Below, one piece after another: positions 33,847 through 43,591 of a stretch of 64,000 bases of DNA. The stretch covers positions 1 to 64,000 of the forward strand of contig JBBRBN010000003.1 of the NCBI GenBank assembly GCA_038205755.1, in the 5' to 3' direction. This DNA is from JANNWF01 sp038205755. GTDB taxonomy: Bacteria > Pseudomonadota > Gammaproteobacteria > Xanthomonadales > Xanthomonadaceae. The notes below the pieces were generated by a model. It had not been told where the DNA came from, searched no databases, and was given only the letters and a program-made list of their open reading frames with translations. Position 1 is the stretch's first letter, and each line of letters opens with the position of its first letter. A program made the translations under genes and the position numbers.

Positions 33847-36146
33847 TGATTTGCTCCCCGTTGAAAACGTTCGAAAAACTGGTCGAGCGTACAGCCTCGA
33901 TGCGTGTCTGGCGCAAAGCCTGCAACGAACGCGAACTCGCGCGCGCCGGCGCAGCCGGGATCGGTACGGCTGCGCCCATCGGCGTCGACCGTCGCCCATT
34001 CCAGACCGCCGGGGTCTACCTGCAGGGGCACGCTCGGCAGCTGCCGGAACAGCGCCGACCATACCCGCATGGCGCCCGTTGCGCCGTACAGGCCGGTTGG
34101 CTGGTTGCTGTCATTGCCGACCCAGACCACCGCCAGGTGCCGGCCGGTCCAGCCGGCAAACCAGCTGTCGCGGCCGTCGTTGCTGGTGCCGGTTTTGCCG
34201 GCCGCAGCCAGTTGGCCAAGTCCGTCGCCGCTCAGCGCACGGGCGGTGCCGCTTACCGCCGCTTCCTGCAGCGCCAGGGTGATCAGTCGCGTGGCGATCG
34301 CGTCGCCCGGCTCGGCCCGCGGCACCGCCGCATCGTAGCGGTGCAGACGCTTGCCGCTGCCGTCGAGCACGCCGCGAACGCTGCGCAGCCGCTGCAGCTC
34401 ACCGCCAGAGGCCAGAAACTGGTAGAGACTGGTCATCTGCAGCGGGCTGAGGTCAACCGCGCCCAGCAGCAGCGACGGATGTGCCGGCGGCTCAATACCG
34501 CCCAGCGCCTGCAGCAGGCGGCTCAGCCTGTCGACGCCCACCTCCAGACCGAGCCGCACGGTGGCCTGGTTGTAGGACTGCGACAGTGCGTCGATCAACG
34601 CCACCCAGCCGTGACTGCGCTTGTCGGCGTTCTCCGGTGACCATTGCTTGTTGCCGCTGACGCGAACAGTGATCGGTGCATCTTCCACCGGCGTGGCCAG
34701 CGACCAGCGACCCGGCTGCGCCAGCGCCAGCAGGTAGACAAACGGCTTCAGCAGTGAACCCACCGGGCGCCGCGCATCCAGCGCCCGATTAAAGCCCGAC
34801 TGCCGCGCATCGCGACCGCCAACCAGCGCGACCACTTCGCCGCTGGATGTATCGGTCAGCACCAGCGCCGCCTCCAGACTGACGTTCGGCTTGCCCTTGA
34901 TGGCCTGCAGCTGATCGGCCACCGCACGCTCGGCGTTGGCCTGTGCTGATGGCGCCAAGGTGGTCAGGACATCCAGCCCAGCGCCGCGCAGTCGCTCGGC
35001 CGGGTAGTCAGTGGCCAGCTGCGCCCGAACCAGCTCGACAAACGCTGGATAGCGGTTGGCCGCCAGGCTGCCGGCGGCGCTGATGCCCAGCGCCTGCGCA
35101 AGTGCACGATCTCGCTCGGCGCCATCGATCAGCCCGAGTTCCGCCATCTGGCCGAGCACCCTGCCGCGTCGGGCGCGGGCGCGCTCGGCGTAGCGCCGCG
35201 GGTCAAGGTACGACGGCCCCTGGATCAACCCGACCAGCAGAGCGATCTCCGCGCTGCCCAGCTGCTGCAGGTCGCGGCCAAACCAGAAGCGCGAGGCCGC
35301 CGCCACGCCGTGCACCGCCTGACCGCCCTGCTGCCCGAGGTAGATCTGGTTGAGATACGCCTCCAGGATCCGTCGTTTGTCAAAGCGCAGTTCGATTACC
35401 ACGGCATACAGCGCTTCGCGCAGCTTGCGCCCAACGGTCTGTTCGCGGCTCAGGTAAAGGCTGCGCACCAGCTGTTGAGTCAGCGTGCTGCCGCCTTGCC
35501 GCACCTCCCCCTCACGCAGGTTGACCCACAGCGCGCGCAGCATGCCCTTCCAGTCAATGCCGGCGTGGTGCAGGAAATTGCGGTCCTCGACCGCCTGCAG
35601 TGTGGTGATCAGCAGCGGCGGCACGTCTTCCATCCGCACCAGCTGCCGCTCTTCCTGGGCGGCACCGTAGAAGGTCGCGATTCGGGCCGGATCCAGCCGC
35701 GCCTCGGCCAGCCTCTTGCCGCTGGCGTCGTTCAGCCGCGACACACTGCGCCCGGCAATCGCCAGCTCGACCCGCTGCGCCGGCACCGCACCGGCCACGT
35801 CCCGAAAGCCCCGGCTGGCGATTCGGAACAGCGACCCGTCGCGCTGAAAGGTGCCCGCGGCGCGACCGTCGCCGTCATCGCGATAGCCGGAGGCCTGCAG
35901 CTCGGCCAGCAGCGCATCAATGCTCAGCGGCTCGCCCACGCGCAGCAGCAGCGGCCGGGCCAGAACGCGGGTGGGAATCTGCCAGGCCAAGCGGCCAAAC
36001 TCGTGCTGCAGATAGCGGTCCACCACCCACCAGGTGGGCAGCAGAAATCCGACCAGCGTCCCAGCCGCAAAGACGACTGCGCAGACCAGCGGTCTGCGCC
36101 AGCGCCGGCCAGCGACGGGGGCGGGATTGGCGGTTCGTTTGGGCAC
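33843..36146 (-). CDS. mrcB: Bifunctional penicillin-binding protein 1B
   Basis: 767 residues, GTG start at 36146 (no strong ribosome-binding site seen). Short cytoplasmic tail, TM (about 17-37), UB2H domain (about 55-150), GT51 transglycosylase with catalytic Glu in AVEDRNFLHHAGID (about 183) and GGSTLTQQLVR, and a transpeptidase with SxxK Ser in GSLLKPF (about 463), SYNQAT (about 522) and KTGTSND (about 652). It polymerises and cross-links peptidoglycan. The UB2H domain marks the PBP1b rather than PBP1a type. Confidence 0.95.
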   Translation of the reverse strand: MPKRTANPAPVAGRRWRRPLVCAVVFAAGTLVGFLLPTWWVVDRYLQHEFGRLAWQIPTRVLARPLLLRVGEPLSIDALLAELQASGYRDDGDGRAAGTFQRDGSLFRIASRGFRDVAGAVPAQRVELAIAGRSVSRLNDASGKRLAEARLDPARIATFYGAAQEERQLVRMEDVPPLLITTLQAVEDRNFLHHAGIDWKGMLRALWVNLREGEVRQGGSTLTQQLVRSLYLSREQTVGRKLREALYAVVIELRFDKRRILEAYLNQIYLGQQGGQAVHGVAAASRFWFGRDLQQLGSAEIALLVGLIQGPSYLDPRRYAERARARRGRVLGQMAELGLIDGAERDRALAQALGISAAGSLAANRYPAFVELVRAQLATDYPAERLRGAGLDVLTTLAPSAQANAERAVADQLQAIKGKPNVSLEAALVLTDTSSGEVVALVGGRDARQSGFNRALDARRPVGSLLKPFVYLLALAQPGRWSLATPVEDAPITVRVSGNKQWSPENADKRSHGWVALIDALSQSYNQATVRLGLEVGVDRLSRLLQALGGIEPPAHPSLLLGAVDLSPLQMTSLYQFLASGGELQRLRSVRGVLDGSGKRLHRYDAAVPRAEPGDAIATRLITLALQEAAVSGTARALSGDGLGQLAAAGKTGTSNDGRDSWFAGWTGRHLAVVWVGNDSNQPTGLYGATGAMRVWSALFRQLPSVPLQVDPGGLEWATVDADGRSRTDPGCAGAREFAFVAGFAPDTHRGCTLDQFFERFQRGANQ

Positions 36147-36316
36147 GTGGTCCGGGGCGAAATGGGGGGACTATCGGGCAACTGGCCAGCGCCCGAACGG
36201 AACAGCGATAATCGGCGGTCCGCAGTTTAGCCGGTCCCGCCTGTGCGGCGGCCCCACCCGTTTCAGCAGCCGAGGCGCCGCGCCTGAGCTGCCCGCATGG
36301 ACGCAGCGCCCGCAAC

Positions 36317-39300
36317 GTGATCAACCCCGAGTCAGTGGCGCCACCGGCACCGCCCGTGGTCTGCCTGTTTCCGTCCAATGCGGCGGCCGCCGAGCGGCTG
36401 CGCCAGCGCCTGCCGGCGGACGTCAGTCTGTTCGCAAGCGAGACCGCGCACGCCGGCTCCGCGCTGGGGCAAACCGCCCGCAGCCATCCCGGCCGCGACG
36501 TGCTGCTGGTTTCCGCGGATGCGCAACTGCCCGCCGGTGCCTGGGAGCGATTGCTGCTGGCACGTCAGGTGCAGCCGGAAACCCAGGTTTGGACACCTTT
36601 TTGCGGCCGCACCGCGGCGCTGGATCCGCGGCCGACTGACAGTCCGCTGAGCGCCACGGCGCTTGACCATTGGGTTTGGCTGCTTTCGGAGCGCGGCTAT
36701 CCGCAGACCGACAGCTGCTCGTCGTTGCTCAGCCTGTGGCGCAGCGAGGCGCTGCAGGCGTGCCTGGACGCCGGCGTGATGCCCGAACCGGCCGCGACGC
36801 AGGTCACCCGCATGCGGCTGTGCGACACCCTTTTTGTCGATGCCAGCGGCCCCGGAAATGGGCTGTATGCCGTGCCTGCTCGGAGCGGCGGCCAGCACGC
36901 TGCTGCCGAGGCCCTGCGGCGGCGTATCGGCCAATGCGGCGATCAGACTGAACCGGCCGCCATTGGCCTGGATGACCGACCGGTGCTGCTGCATGTGTTG
37001 CACGGATGGGGCGGCGGCGCGCAGCGCTTTGTCGACGACCTGATCGCGGCCGACCCGCAGCATCACCACCTGGTGCTTATCGCGCTGGGTAGCCCGCAGC
37101 GCCGCGTACACGGCGAAGTCATCGAGCTGCGGACGTCGCCCGAAGGCCCCGCCCTGCGACGCTGGCCGCTGGCGGCACCCGCGTCCGGTACGCGAATCGA
37201 GTCAGCCGAGTACCGCGCACTGCTGGACACCGTTTGCCGCGACTTCCGGGTGGCGGGCGTGCTGATCTCGTCATTGATCGGCCACAGCCTCGACGCCCTG
37301 CGAACCGGAAAGCCTACGGCCGTGGTCTGCCACGACTATTACCCGCTGTGGCCAATCCTGCATGCCGACTTCGGCGATCCACAGACGCGTTTCGACCCGG
37401 CGACGCTGGTACCCGCGCTGCACGCTGCGGGAGAGAATTTCGAATTTGCCGAGCGCCGCGCCGACCGCTGGCTGGCGCTGCGCCTGGCTTACCTGCAGTC
37501 GATTGAGCAGACCGACACGCTGCTCATCGCGCCGAGCCGTTGCGTGCGGGAAAACCTGGTGCGCATGGCGCCCGAACTTGCCGCCCGCCGATGGCGGCAG
37601 ATCGGCCACGGCCTGGCGCCGTGGACGCTGCCGCTGCCGGAGATCGCGCCTGACCCGCTGCGCGCATCCTTGCGCGTGGTGATACCCGGCCGCGTCCGTG
37701 GCGGCAAGGGTGAGCAGCTGTTGGCCCGACTGCTGCCGCAGCTGCCTGACAACGTCGAGCTGGTCCTGCTCGGCTGTGGTGCGGCCGGCATGCGCTTCTT
37801 CGGCCATCCACAGGTGCACCTGCAGCTCGACTACCCGCGCCAGCAGCTACCCCAGCTGCTGGCCCGGCTGCGGCCCGACGTGGCGCTGCTCCCGACCACC
37901 GTGGCAGAGACCTTCAGCTACACGCTGTCGGAACTGCGCGCCTTGGGTGTGCCGGTGATCGCGACCGCAATCGGCAGCTTTGTGGAGCGGATCAGGCCAG
38001 GCCACGACGGCCTGCTCGTCGACCCCACCCCGGAGGCCATCGCGGCACTGCTGCATCAGCTGAGTGACGACTGTGCGACCCTGGAACCGCTGCGCGTGCG
38101 GCGACCGTCGCGATCACTGGCTGACATGGCGACCGACTACGCAGACGCGCTGGCGCTATCCGCGCCGCCTGCAGCGCCGGGCAAACAGGTTGACCCGCTG
38201 CTGCTGCAGCGCTTGGAGGATTTCGAATCCCGAAGCATCGACAGCGCACAGCGCCTGGCAACCCTCACCCAGCGACTCACTGAACAGGCAGGCGAGCTCG
38301 AACGTCGCGCCGACTGGGCCAACCGCGAGCATCGTCAAGCCGACGAGCGGCTGGCCTGGGTGGGCAAGCTGCAGGCCGAGGTGACCGGCGAGCGGGCGCA
38401 GAACGCGGCACTCTCGGATCAGCTGCGCAGCGTCGAGTCCGAGTTGATCGAGCGCACCGTCTGGGCCCGATCGCTGGCCGAGCAGGGCGAACAGCTGCGG
38501 GCCGAAATCGCAGCGCTCAACGACCGCCGCGCGCAGCTCGACGTCCAGGTCGATCAGCTCAAAGTCGAGGTTGATCAGCTGCAACAGCGGGTTGCCGCCC
38601 TGATCGCCGGGGCCGAGCAGCAGGCCCGCGACCACGCCGACCAGATCGCGCAGCAGCGAAACCACTATGAGAACGAACTGGCCCGAGTGCGCGAACACGT
38701 CGCGGCGCTCAGTGCGCAGCGTGACGACTTCGAGCAGGAACAAGCCCGCCTGCGCGAACACGTCGCGGCGCTCATTGCGCAACGTGACTCCTTCGAGTCC
38801 GACCGCAACCACATCCTCGCCAGCACCTCCTGGCGGATCACCAAACCCCTGCGCTACCTGCGCCGGCTGCTCGGCGGCATCGGCACTCGACTTCGTTTCA
38901 GCCTGTCCCGGCTGTCCGCCCAGCGCAGGCGCGCGCTGGGAAGCCTGCGAGTGCGCGGCCTGGCCGGCACCTGGCGGCGACTGCGGCAGGAGATTTCGCC
39001 GCCGCTGCCGGATGCCACGCTCGACATTCCGATCGTCGCCGCGACCACGGCGTTACTGCCGCGTGTCGACGACATCATCCTGGCAAGACCTGGCGCGCCG
39101 CGCGCCAGCGTAATCGTTCCGGTCTACAACCATCTGCAGCACACGTTGACCTGCCTGCGATCACTCGTCAGCCATCCGCAGCGCACGGACTTCGAAATCA
39201 TCGTGGTCGACGACTGCTCGTCTGACGCCAGCGCCGAGCTTCTCCCGCAGGTGGCCGGGCTGCGCTACCTGCGCAATGCCCAGAACCTGGGCTTCATTGG

Positions 39301-40984
39301 CGCCTGCAACGCCGGAGCGGCGCTGGCTGAAGGCGAGTATCTGGTGTTTCTCAACAACGATACGGCGGTGCAGGCGGGCTGGCTGGATGCGCTGATCGAT
39401 ACCTTCTCGGCGCGGCCTGATGCCGGGCTGGTTGGCGCCAAACTGGTTTACCCGGATGGCCGACTGCAGGAAGCGGGCGGCATCGTCTTCAGCGACGGAT
39501 CCGGCTGGAACTATGGCCGCTTCGACGATCCGGCCGACCCGCGCTACAACTTCGTCCGTGCCGTCGACTACTGCTCGGGCGCCGCCATTGCACTGCCGGC
39601 GGAGCTGTTCCACTCGCTGGGCGGATTCGACAGTCACTACGCGCCGGCCTACTACGAAGACACTGATCTGGCGATGCAGGTCCGAGCGGCCGGTCTGGCG
39701 GTGCTGTACCAGCCGGCGTCGGTGGTCGTGCATTTCGAGGGCGTCTCCTCGGGCACCGACACCAGCAGCGGCGTGAAGGCCTATCAGGTCGTCAATCAGC
39801 AGAAGTTCCTGGGGCGCTGGAAAGACACGCTGGCCGGCCACGCCAGCCCGCCGCCGGGGACGCCGATAGAGATTTCGCGCCAGCACCGCGCGCGCCGGCA
39901 CCTGCTGGTGATCGACGCCACCACCCCACAGCCGGACCAGGACTCCGGCTCGCTGCGGCTGGTCAATCTGCTGCGCCTGCTGGTGGAGGACGGTTGTGCG
40001 GTGACGTTCTTCGCCGACAATCGCGCTTATGTCGCCGGCTACACCGAGGCGCTGCAGCAGCTCGGCGTGGAAGTGCTGTGGCATCCCTGGCTTGGCGATC
40101 CGGTCAGCTGGTTCGCTGAACACGGCAAGCGCTTCCACAGCGTACTGGTCAGTCGACACTACATCGCATGCAGCTATCTCGACCTGGTCCGCCGGCACGC
40201 GCCGCAGGCGCGCTTCATTTTCGACACGGTCGATCTGCACTACCTGCGCGAGCAGCGCGCCGCGGAACTGGCCGGCCGGACCGATCTGGCCAAAACCGCC
40301 GAGCAGACCCGCAAACAGGAGCTCGACGTCATCGGGCGCAGTGACATCACGCTCGTCGTCAGCCCGGTCGAGCAGGCGCTGCTGGCCAACGACGCACCTG
40401 GCGCCCGGGTCGAGGTGCTGTCCAACGTGCATGAGGTGTTCGGCTGCCGCCGGCCGTTTGCGCAGCGTCGCGACCTGATGTTCATTGGTGGCTATCAGCA
40501 TCCGCCCAATGTCGATGCAGCAACCTGGTTTGTCCGCGAAGTCTGGCCGCTTGTCCATCGCGTCGCACCGGAGTTGCGTTTCCACCTGATCGGCAGCAAA
40601 GCCAACGATGAGGTAAAGGCGCTTGGTGACGTCGAGGGCGTGCAGTTCCACGGTCATGTCGAGGATATCGAGCCGTTCCTCGACGGCTGCCGTCTGGCGG
40701 TGGCGCCGCTGCGTTACGGCGCTGGCGTCAAGGGCAAGGTCAACATGAGCATGAGCTACGGCCAGCCGGTGGTGGCGACGCCCACCGCGGTCGAGGGCAT
40801 GCATCTTCGGGCCGGCGACGACGTGCTGGTCGCCGCCACGCCGGAGGACTTTGCCCAAGCAGTCCTGCGCCTTTACGGAGATGAGACGCTGTGGCAACAG
40901 CTCTCCGACCACGGCACCGAGAACGTCCGCCGACACTTCGGCTTCGACGCCGCCCGTGAAGTGATCCAGCGGCTGCTGGAGTGA
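36317..40984 (+). CDS. Giant multi-domain glycosyltransferase (GT4-coiled coil-GT2-GT4)
   Basis: 1555 residues, GTG start at 36317. Residues 1-200 resemble no family I can name. A GT-B fold begins near 226 (LHVLHGWGGGAQRFVDDL) with its nucleotide-sugar half at about 453-600 (VVIPGRVRGGKGEQLL; TTVAETFSYTLSELRALGVPVI in parts). A coiled coil spans about 627-834. A GT-A (GT2) domain at about 930-1170 has VIVPVYNHLQHTL, IVVDDCSSDASAE, FLNNDTAV and YEDTDLAMQ. A second GT4 occupies about 1190-1555 (FIGGYQHPPNVDAATWF; YGAGVKGKVNMSMSYGQPVVAT). Such chained enzymes build several linkages of an O-antigen, capsule or glycoprotein chain, the coiled coil acting as spacer or length ruler. The rest of such a locus is not here. 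Confidence 0.85.
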   Translation: MINPESVAPPAPPVVCLFPSNAAAAERLRQRLPADVSLFASETAHAGSALGQTARSHPGRDVLLVSADAQLPAGAWERLLLARQVQPETQVWTPFCGRTAALDPRPTDSPLSATALDHWVWLLSERGYPQTDSCSSLLSLWRSEALQACLDAGVMPEPAATQVTRMRLCDTLFVDASGPGNGLYAVPARSGGQHAAAEALRRRIGQCGDQTEPAAIGLDDRPVLLHVLHGWGGGAQRFVDDLIAADPQHHHLVLIALGSPQRRVHGEVIELRTSPEGPALRRWPLAAPASGTRIESAEYRALLDTVCRDFRVAGVLISSLIGHSLDALRTGKPTAVVCHDYYPLWPILHADFGDPQTRFDPATLVPALHAAGENFEFAERRADRWLALRLAYLQSIEQTDTLLIAPSRCVRENLVRMAPELAARRWRQIGHGLAPWTLPLPEIAPDPLRASLRVVIPGRVRGGKGEQLLARLLPQLPDNVELVLLGCGAAGMRFFGHPQVHLQLDYPRQQLPQLLARLRPDVALLPTTVAETFSYTLSELRALGVPVIATAIGSFVERIRPGHDGLLVDPTPEAIAALLHQLSDDCATLEPLRVRRPSRSLADMATDYADALALSAPPAAPGKQVDPLLLQRLEDFESRSIDSAQRLATLTQRLTEQAGELERRADWANREHRQADERLAWVGKLQAEVTGERAQNAALSDQLRSVESELIERTVWARSLAEQGEQLRAEIAALNDRRAQLDVQVDQLKVEVDQLQQRVAALIAGAEQQARDHADQIAQQRNHYENELARVREHVAALSAQRDDFEQEQARLREHVAALIAQRDSFESDRNHILASTSWRITKPLRYLRRLLGGIGTRLRFSLSRLSAQRRRALGSLRVRGLAGTWRRLRQEISPPLPDATLDIPIVAATTALLPRVDDIILARPGAPRASVIVPVYNHLQHTLTCLRSLVSHPQRTDFEIIVVDDCSSDASAELLPQVAGLRYLRNAQNLGFIGACNAGAALAEGEYLVFLNNDTAVQAGWLDALIDTFSARPDAGLVGAKLVYPDGRLQEAGGIVFSDGSGWNYGRFDDPADPRYNFVRAVDYCSGAAIALPAELFHSLGGFDSHYAPAYYEDTDLAMQVRAAGLAVLYQPASVVVHFEGVSSGTDTSSGVKAYQVVNQQKFLGRWKDTLAGHASPPPGTPIEISRQHRARRHLLVIDATTPQPDQDSGSLRLVNLLRLLVEDGCAVTFFADNRAYVAGYTEALQQLGVEVLWHPWLGDPVSWFAEHGKRFHSVLVSRHYIACSYLDLVRRHAPQARFIFDTVDLHYLREQRAAELAGRTDLAKTAEQTRKQELDVIGRSDITLVVSPVEQALLANDAPGARVEVLSNVHEVFGCRRPFAQRRDLMFIGGYQHPPNVDAATWFVREVWPLVHRVAPELRFHLIGSKANDEVKALGDVEGVQFHGHVEDIEPFLDGCRLAVAPLRYGAGVKGKVNMSMSYGQPVVATPTAVEGMHLRAGDDVLVAATPEDFAQAVLRLYGDETLWQQLSDHGTENVRRHFGFDAAREVIQRLLE
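38686..38811 (+). repeat. 63-bp tandem duplication in the coiled coil
   Basis: TGCGCGAACACGTCGCGGCG occurs at 38688 and again at 38751, with near-identical following bases; both encode REHVAALxAQRD. The 63-bp period equals three heptads, so the coiled-coil register is kept. Confidence 0.8.
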
Positions 40985-41027
40985 TCAGCAGCTTGCTCAC
41001 TCCTGCCCGTTGGAGGCGCACCAGAAG

Positions 41028-43517
41028 CTACTCGCGGGCCTGATCCAGGCGCGCGCGCAGGGCGGCGATGCCGGGGTTGTTGGGGTCAAGCTCGGACGCC
41101 TGCAGCATGGCCTCGTTGGCGCGTTGGATCTCCCCGGCACCGAGCCGCTCAGTGGCAAATCCAAGCAACGCGGCGGCCAGCCGTCGACGCATCTCGGGCA
41201 GCGCAGCGTCGCTGGGGGCCAGCGTCTGCAGGCCCTCGAGGTAGCCGCGTGCCGCATTGACCCGGCTGGTTCCGAGCGCCTGCTCGAACCGCTGGCGGGT
41301 GGCAGCGGGAAGTTCTTCCAGTCCCTGCTTGGCGCTGCGGTTGGACGGATCAACCGACAGCACTCGCCGATACAGGTCCCAAGCGCTCTCGCCCGGCGGG
41401 TACAGCAGATTTCCGCCAGCGCGTGCGGCCGCGGCAGCGACCAGGGTCTGGGTAACGCTGTCCTGCTGGGCAGGGGTGAGGGCGCCGGAGGCCAGCGCGC
41501 CGCGGCGGTCCTGCAGATCGCGCAGTCGGGCTTGTGCGGCACGCAGGCCGGGCGCGGCCGGATCGGTGGCGGCGGCCTCTTCAAGCAGAGCGGCGGCGCG
41601 TTCAAACTCGAAATCGGCCAGCGGCGGGGCCGACTGTCGGACCAGCGCGGCAGCAATCTGCCGCAGACCTTCCTTGGCAGCCGTGCTGCCGGGCTCGCGG
41701 GCCAACGCGCTGCGGTAGCGGTCGCGCGCGCTGTTGCCAGCGGGAGTCAGCAGTCGGCCCTGCTTGCGCAGGGCGTCACCTTCGGCAATCAGCGCGCCAA
41801 TGCCCGACTCGATGCGCTGACGCGCCTCGGCCAGCCGTCCGCGCGCCTCCGGCAACCCCAGATGGGCAGCGTCAATACTGGCGACAGCGTCGATCTGCTG
41901 GGCGGCCTGATCGAACTGGCCATCCTCGACCTGCCGGCGCGCCCGTTCCAGCAACAGTCCGAGCGTTTCTCGACGTCCCGCCTGGGCAACCGAGCTGGCC
42001 GGGTCCACCGCCAGCGCCCGCGCATACAGCGCCAGCGCGCTGTCTTCGCTGCCGTCCAGGCGTCCTGCGACCAGCGCCGCTTGGGCTTGCCCCACGAGTT
42101 CGCCCAGCAGGTCGTCGTGCTGCTCGCGACTGCGTATGTCGGTTTCCACTGCGTCCAGGTCGCGACTGGCAGCACCGGCGTCGCGGGCGGCTTCGAGGTC
42201 ACGTCGCGCCTGCTGCAGACGATCATCGGCCAGCGCGCGTCGCGCTTGCTGCAAGAGGCCGTCGGCAACCTGGGTGAGGCCGTCACGGCCACGCTGGTTG
42301 TCCGGATCCAGCGCAAGCACCGCCTGGAACAACTCCCGCGCCGGACCCAGGCTATCGCCATTGACCTGGCCTCGCTGCAGCGCTTCCTCAGCCTGACGAA
42401 GCAGTGCCTCCTGGTGACTTGGCGTGATCAGGTCGCGCAGCGGTTCGCGCTGCAGATACGCAATCCCAAGCAGGACTGGGAGCAGCAGCAGCGCCAGCCT
42501 CAGCGCGACTGGCCGGCGCGGTGCGCGCGCCTGATCGCTGGCGGTTCGCTCGCTCTCGGCGCGCCGTCGAGCCCGTGGTGACGGCTGCGAGAGTGCCTCC
42601 TGGATCTCGCCCAGCATCGGCTCGTCGCCGGTCGGGTCCAAGGCGGGCTCCCGGCGACGGGTATCGGGCAGGCTGGTGCCATGCGAGCCAACCGGCGGCG
42701 TCCTGATCGGAGCTGCGCGCGAACCCGACAGGCCAAGCTCCATCTCGGCGATGACGTCCGCCAGCTCGGCGCCGGTTTGCAGTCGTTCGGACGGGTCCTT
42801 GGCCAGCATGGTGTCGATCAGCGGCTGCAGCTTCTGCAGCGCTGGCGGCAATCGCGGCACTGGCGCAGACAGGTGCATCAGACCCACGGAAACCCAGTCG
42901 GCGGCGTCAAACGGCACCGCGCCGACGGCCATTTCGTGGAACACGATGCCGAGGCTGTAGAGATCGGCGCGGCCGTCCACCGCGCCGCCAGAGGCCTGCT
43001 CCGGGCTCATGTAATGCGGCGTGCCGAGGATGGTGCCGGTCATCGTCATGCGCTTGCTGTCATGCGCGCGGGCAATCCCGAAGTCGCTCAACACGGCGGC
43101 GCCGTCGTCACGCAGAAGAATGTTGTCGGGCTTGATGTCGCGGTGGATCACGCCGCGCCGGTGTGCGTAGTCCAGCGCCAGCGCGATCTCGCGCACCACC
43201 CGCAGGCAGAACGCCAGATCGCCAGCACCAGCGCTGCGATTCAGGACCGGCCCGCCGGACAAATATTCCATGGCGATGTAGTGCAAGTCGTCGGCGCGGC
43301 CAACGTCATGCACCTGGACCACGTGCCGGTGGCGCAAACTGGCCGCGATCCGCGCTTCGCGTAGAAAGCGCTCGCCGAATTCCGCATCGCCGTGCAGCGT
43401 AGGCGACATCACCTTCAGCGCCACTTCGCGCTGGACCGATTCCTGCAAGGCCAGATAGACCGTGGCCATACCGCCACGACCCAGCGCCCGCAGGATCCGG
43501 TAGCCGGGGATGTCCAT
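41028..43517 (-). CDS. Membrane Ser/Thr protein kinase with TPR-like C-terminus
   Basis: 829 residues from ATG 43517. Hanks-type kinase (about 5-265): GRGGMATVYLA, VALKVM, HRDIKPDNILL (catalytic Asp near 126), DFGIAR and GTPHYMSPEQ are intact. A linker and one TM (about 334-356) are followed by some 470 residues of Ala/Leu/Gln-rich helical repeats (RYRSALAREPGSTAAKEGL, LYRRVLSVDPSNRSAKQGL, LFQAVLALDPDNQRGRDGL), TPR-like and probably periplasmic. It starts 74 bp after relA on the same strand. Substrates unknown. Confidence 0.9.
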   Translation of the reverse strand: MDIPGYRILRALGRGGMATVYLALQESVQREVALKVMSPTLHGDAEFGERFLREARIAASLRHRHVVQVHDVGRADDLHYIAMEYLSGGPVLNRSAGAGDLAFCLRVVREIALALDYAHRRGVIHRDIKPDNILLRDDGAAVLSDFGIARAHDSKRMTMTGTILGTPHYMSPEQASGGAVDGRADLYSLGIVFHEMAVGAVPFDAADWVSVGLMHLSAPVPRLPPALQKLQPLIDTMLAKDPSERLQTGAELADVIAEMELGLSGSRAAPIRTPPVGSHGTSLPDTRRREPALDPTGDEPMLGEIQEALSQPSPRARRRAESERTASDQARAPRRPVALRLALLLLPVLLGIAYLQREPLRDLITPSHQEALLRQAEEALQRGQVNGDSLGPARELFQAVLALDPDNQRGRDGLTQVADGLLQQARRALADDRLQQARRDLEAARDAGAASRDLDAVETDIRSREQHDDLLGELVGQAQAALVAGRLDGSEDSALALYARALAVDPASSVAQAGRRETLGLLLERARRQVEDGQFDQAAQQIDAVASIDAAHLGLPEARGRLAEARQRIESGIGALIAEGDALRKQGRLLTPAGNSARDRYRSALAREPGSTAAKEGLRQIAAALVRQSAPPLADFEFERAAALLEEAAATDPAAPGLRAAQARLRDLQDRRGALASGALTPAQQDSVTQTLVAAAAARAGGNLLYPPGESAWDLYRRVLSVDPSNRSAKQGLEELPAATRQRFEQALGTSRVNAARGYLEGLQTLAPSDAALPEMRRRLAAALLGFATERLGAGEIQRANEAMLQASELDPNNPGIAALRARLDQARE

Positions 43518-43591
43518 CACAGCGATTGCATTTCTGTCACGGCGCACCCTTCGCCAAGTCTGGCCGAGAGAATAGCAAGCCCCCCCGCGAT

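Noticed and set aside
39161..40936. 591-codon minus-strand frame opposite the glycosyltransferase
   Set aside because: Shadow frame; the plus strand has clear GT2 and GT4 motifs throughout.
41010..42581. 523-codon plus-strand frame opposite the Ser/Thr kinase
   Set aside because: Mirror of the Ala/Leu/Gln-rich repeats of the kinase gene; no start site or domain of its own.
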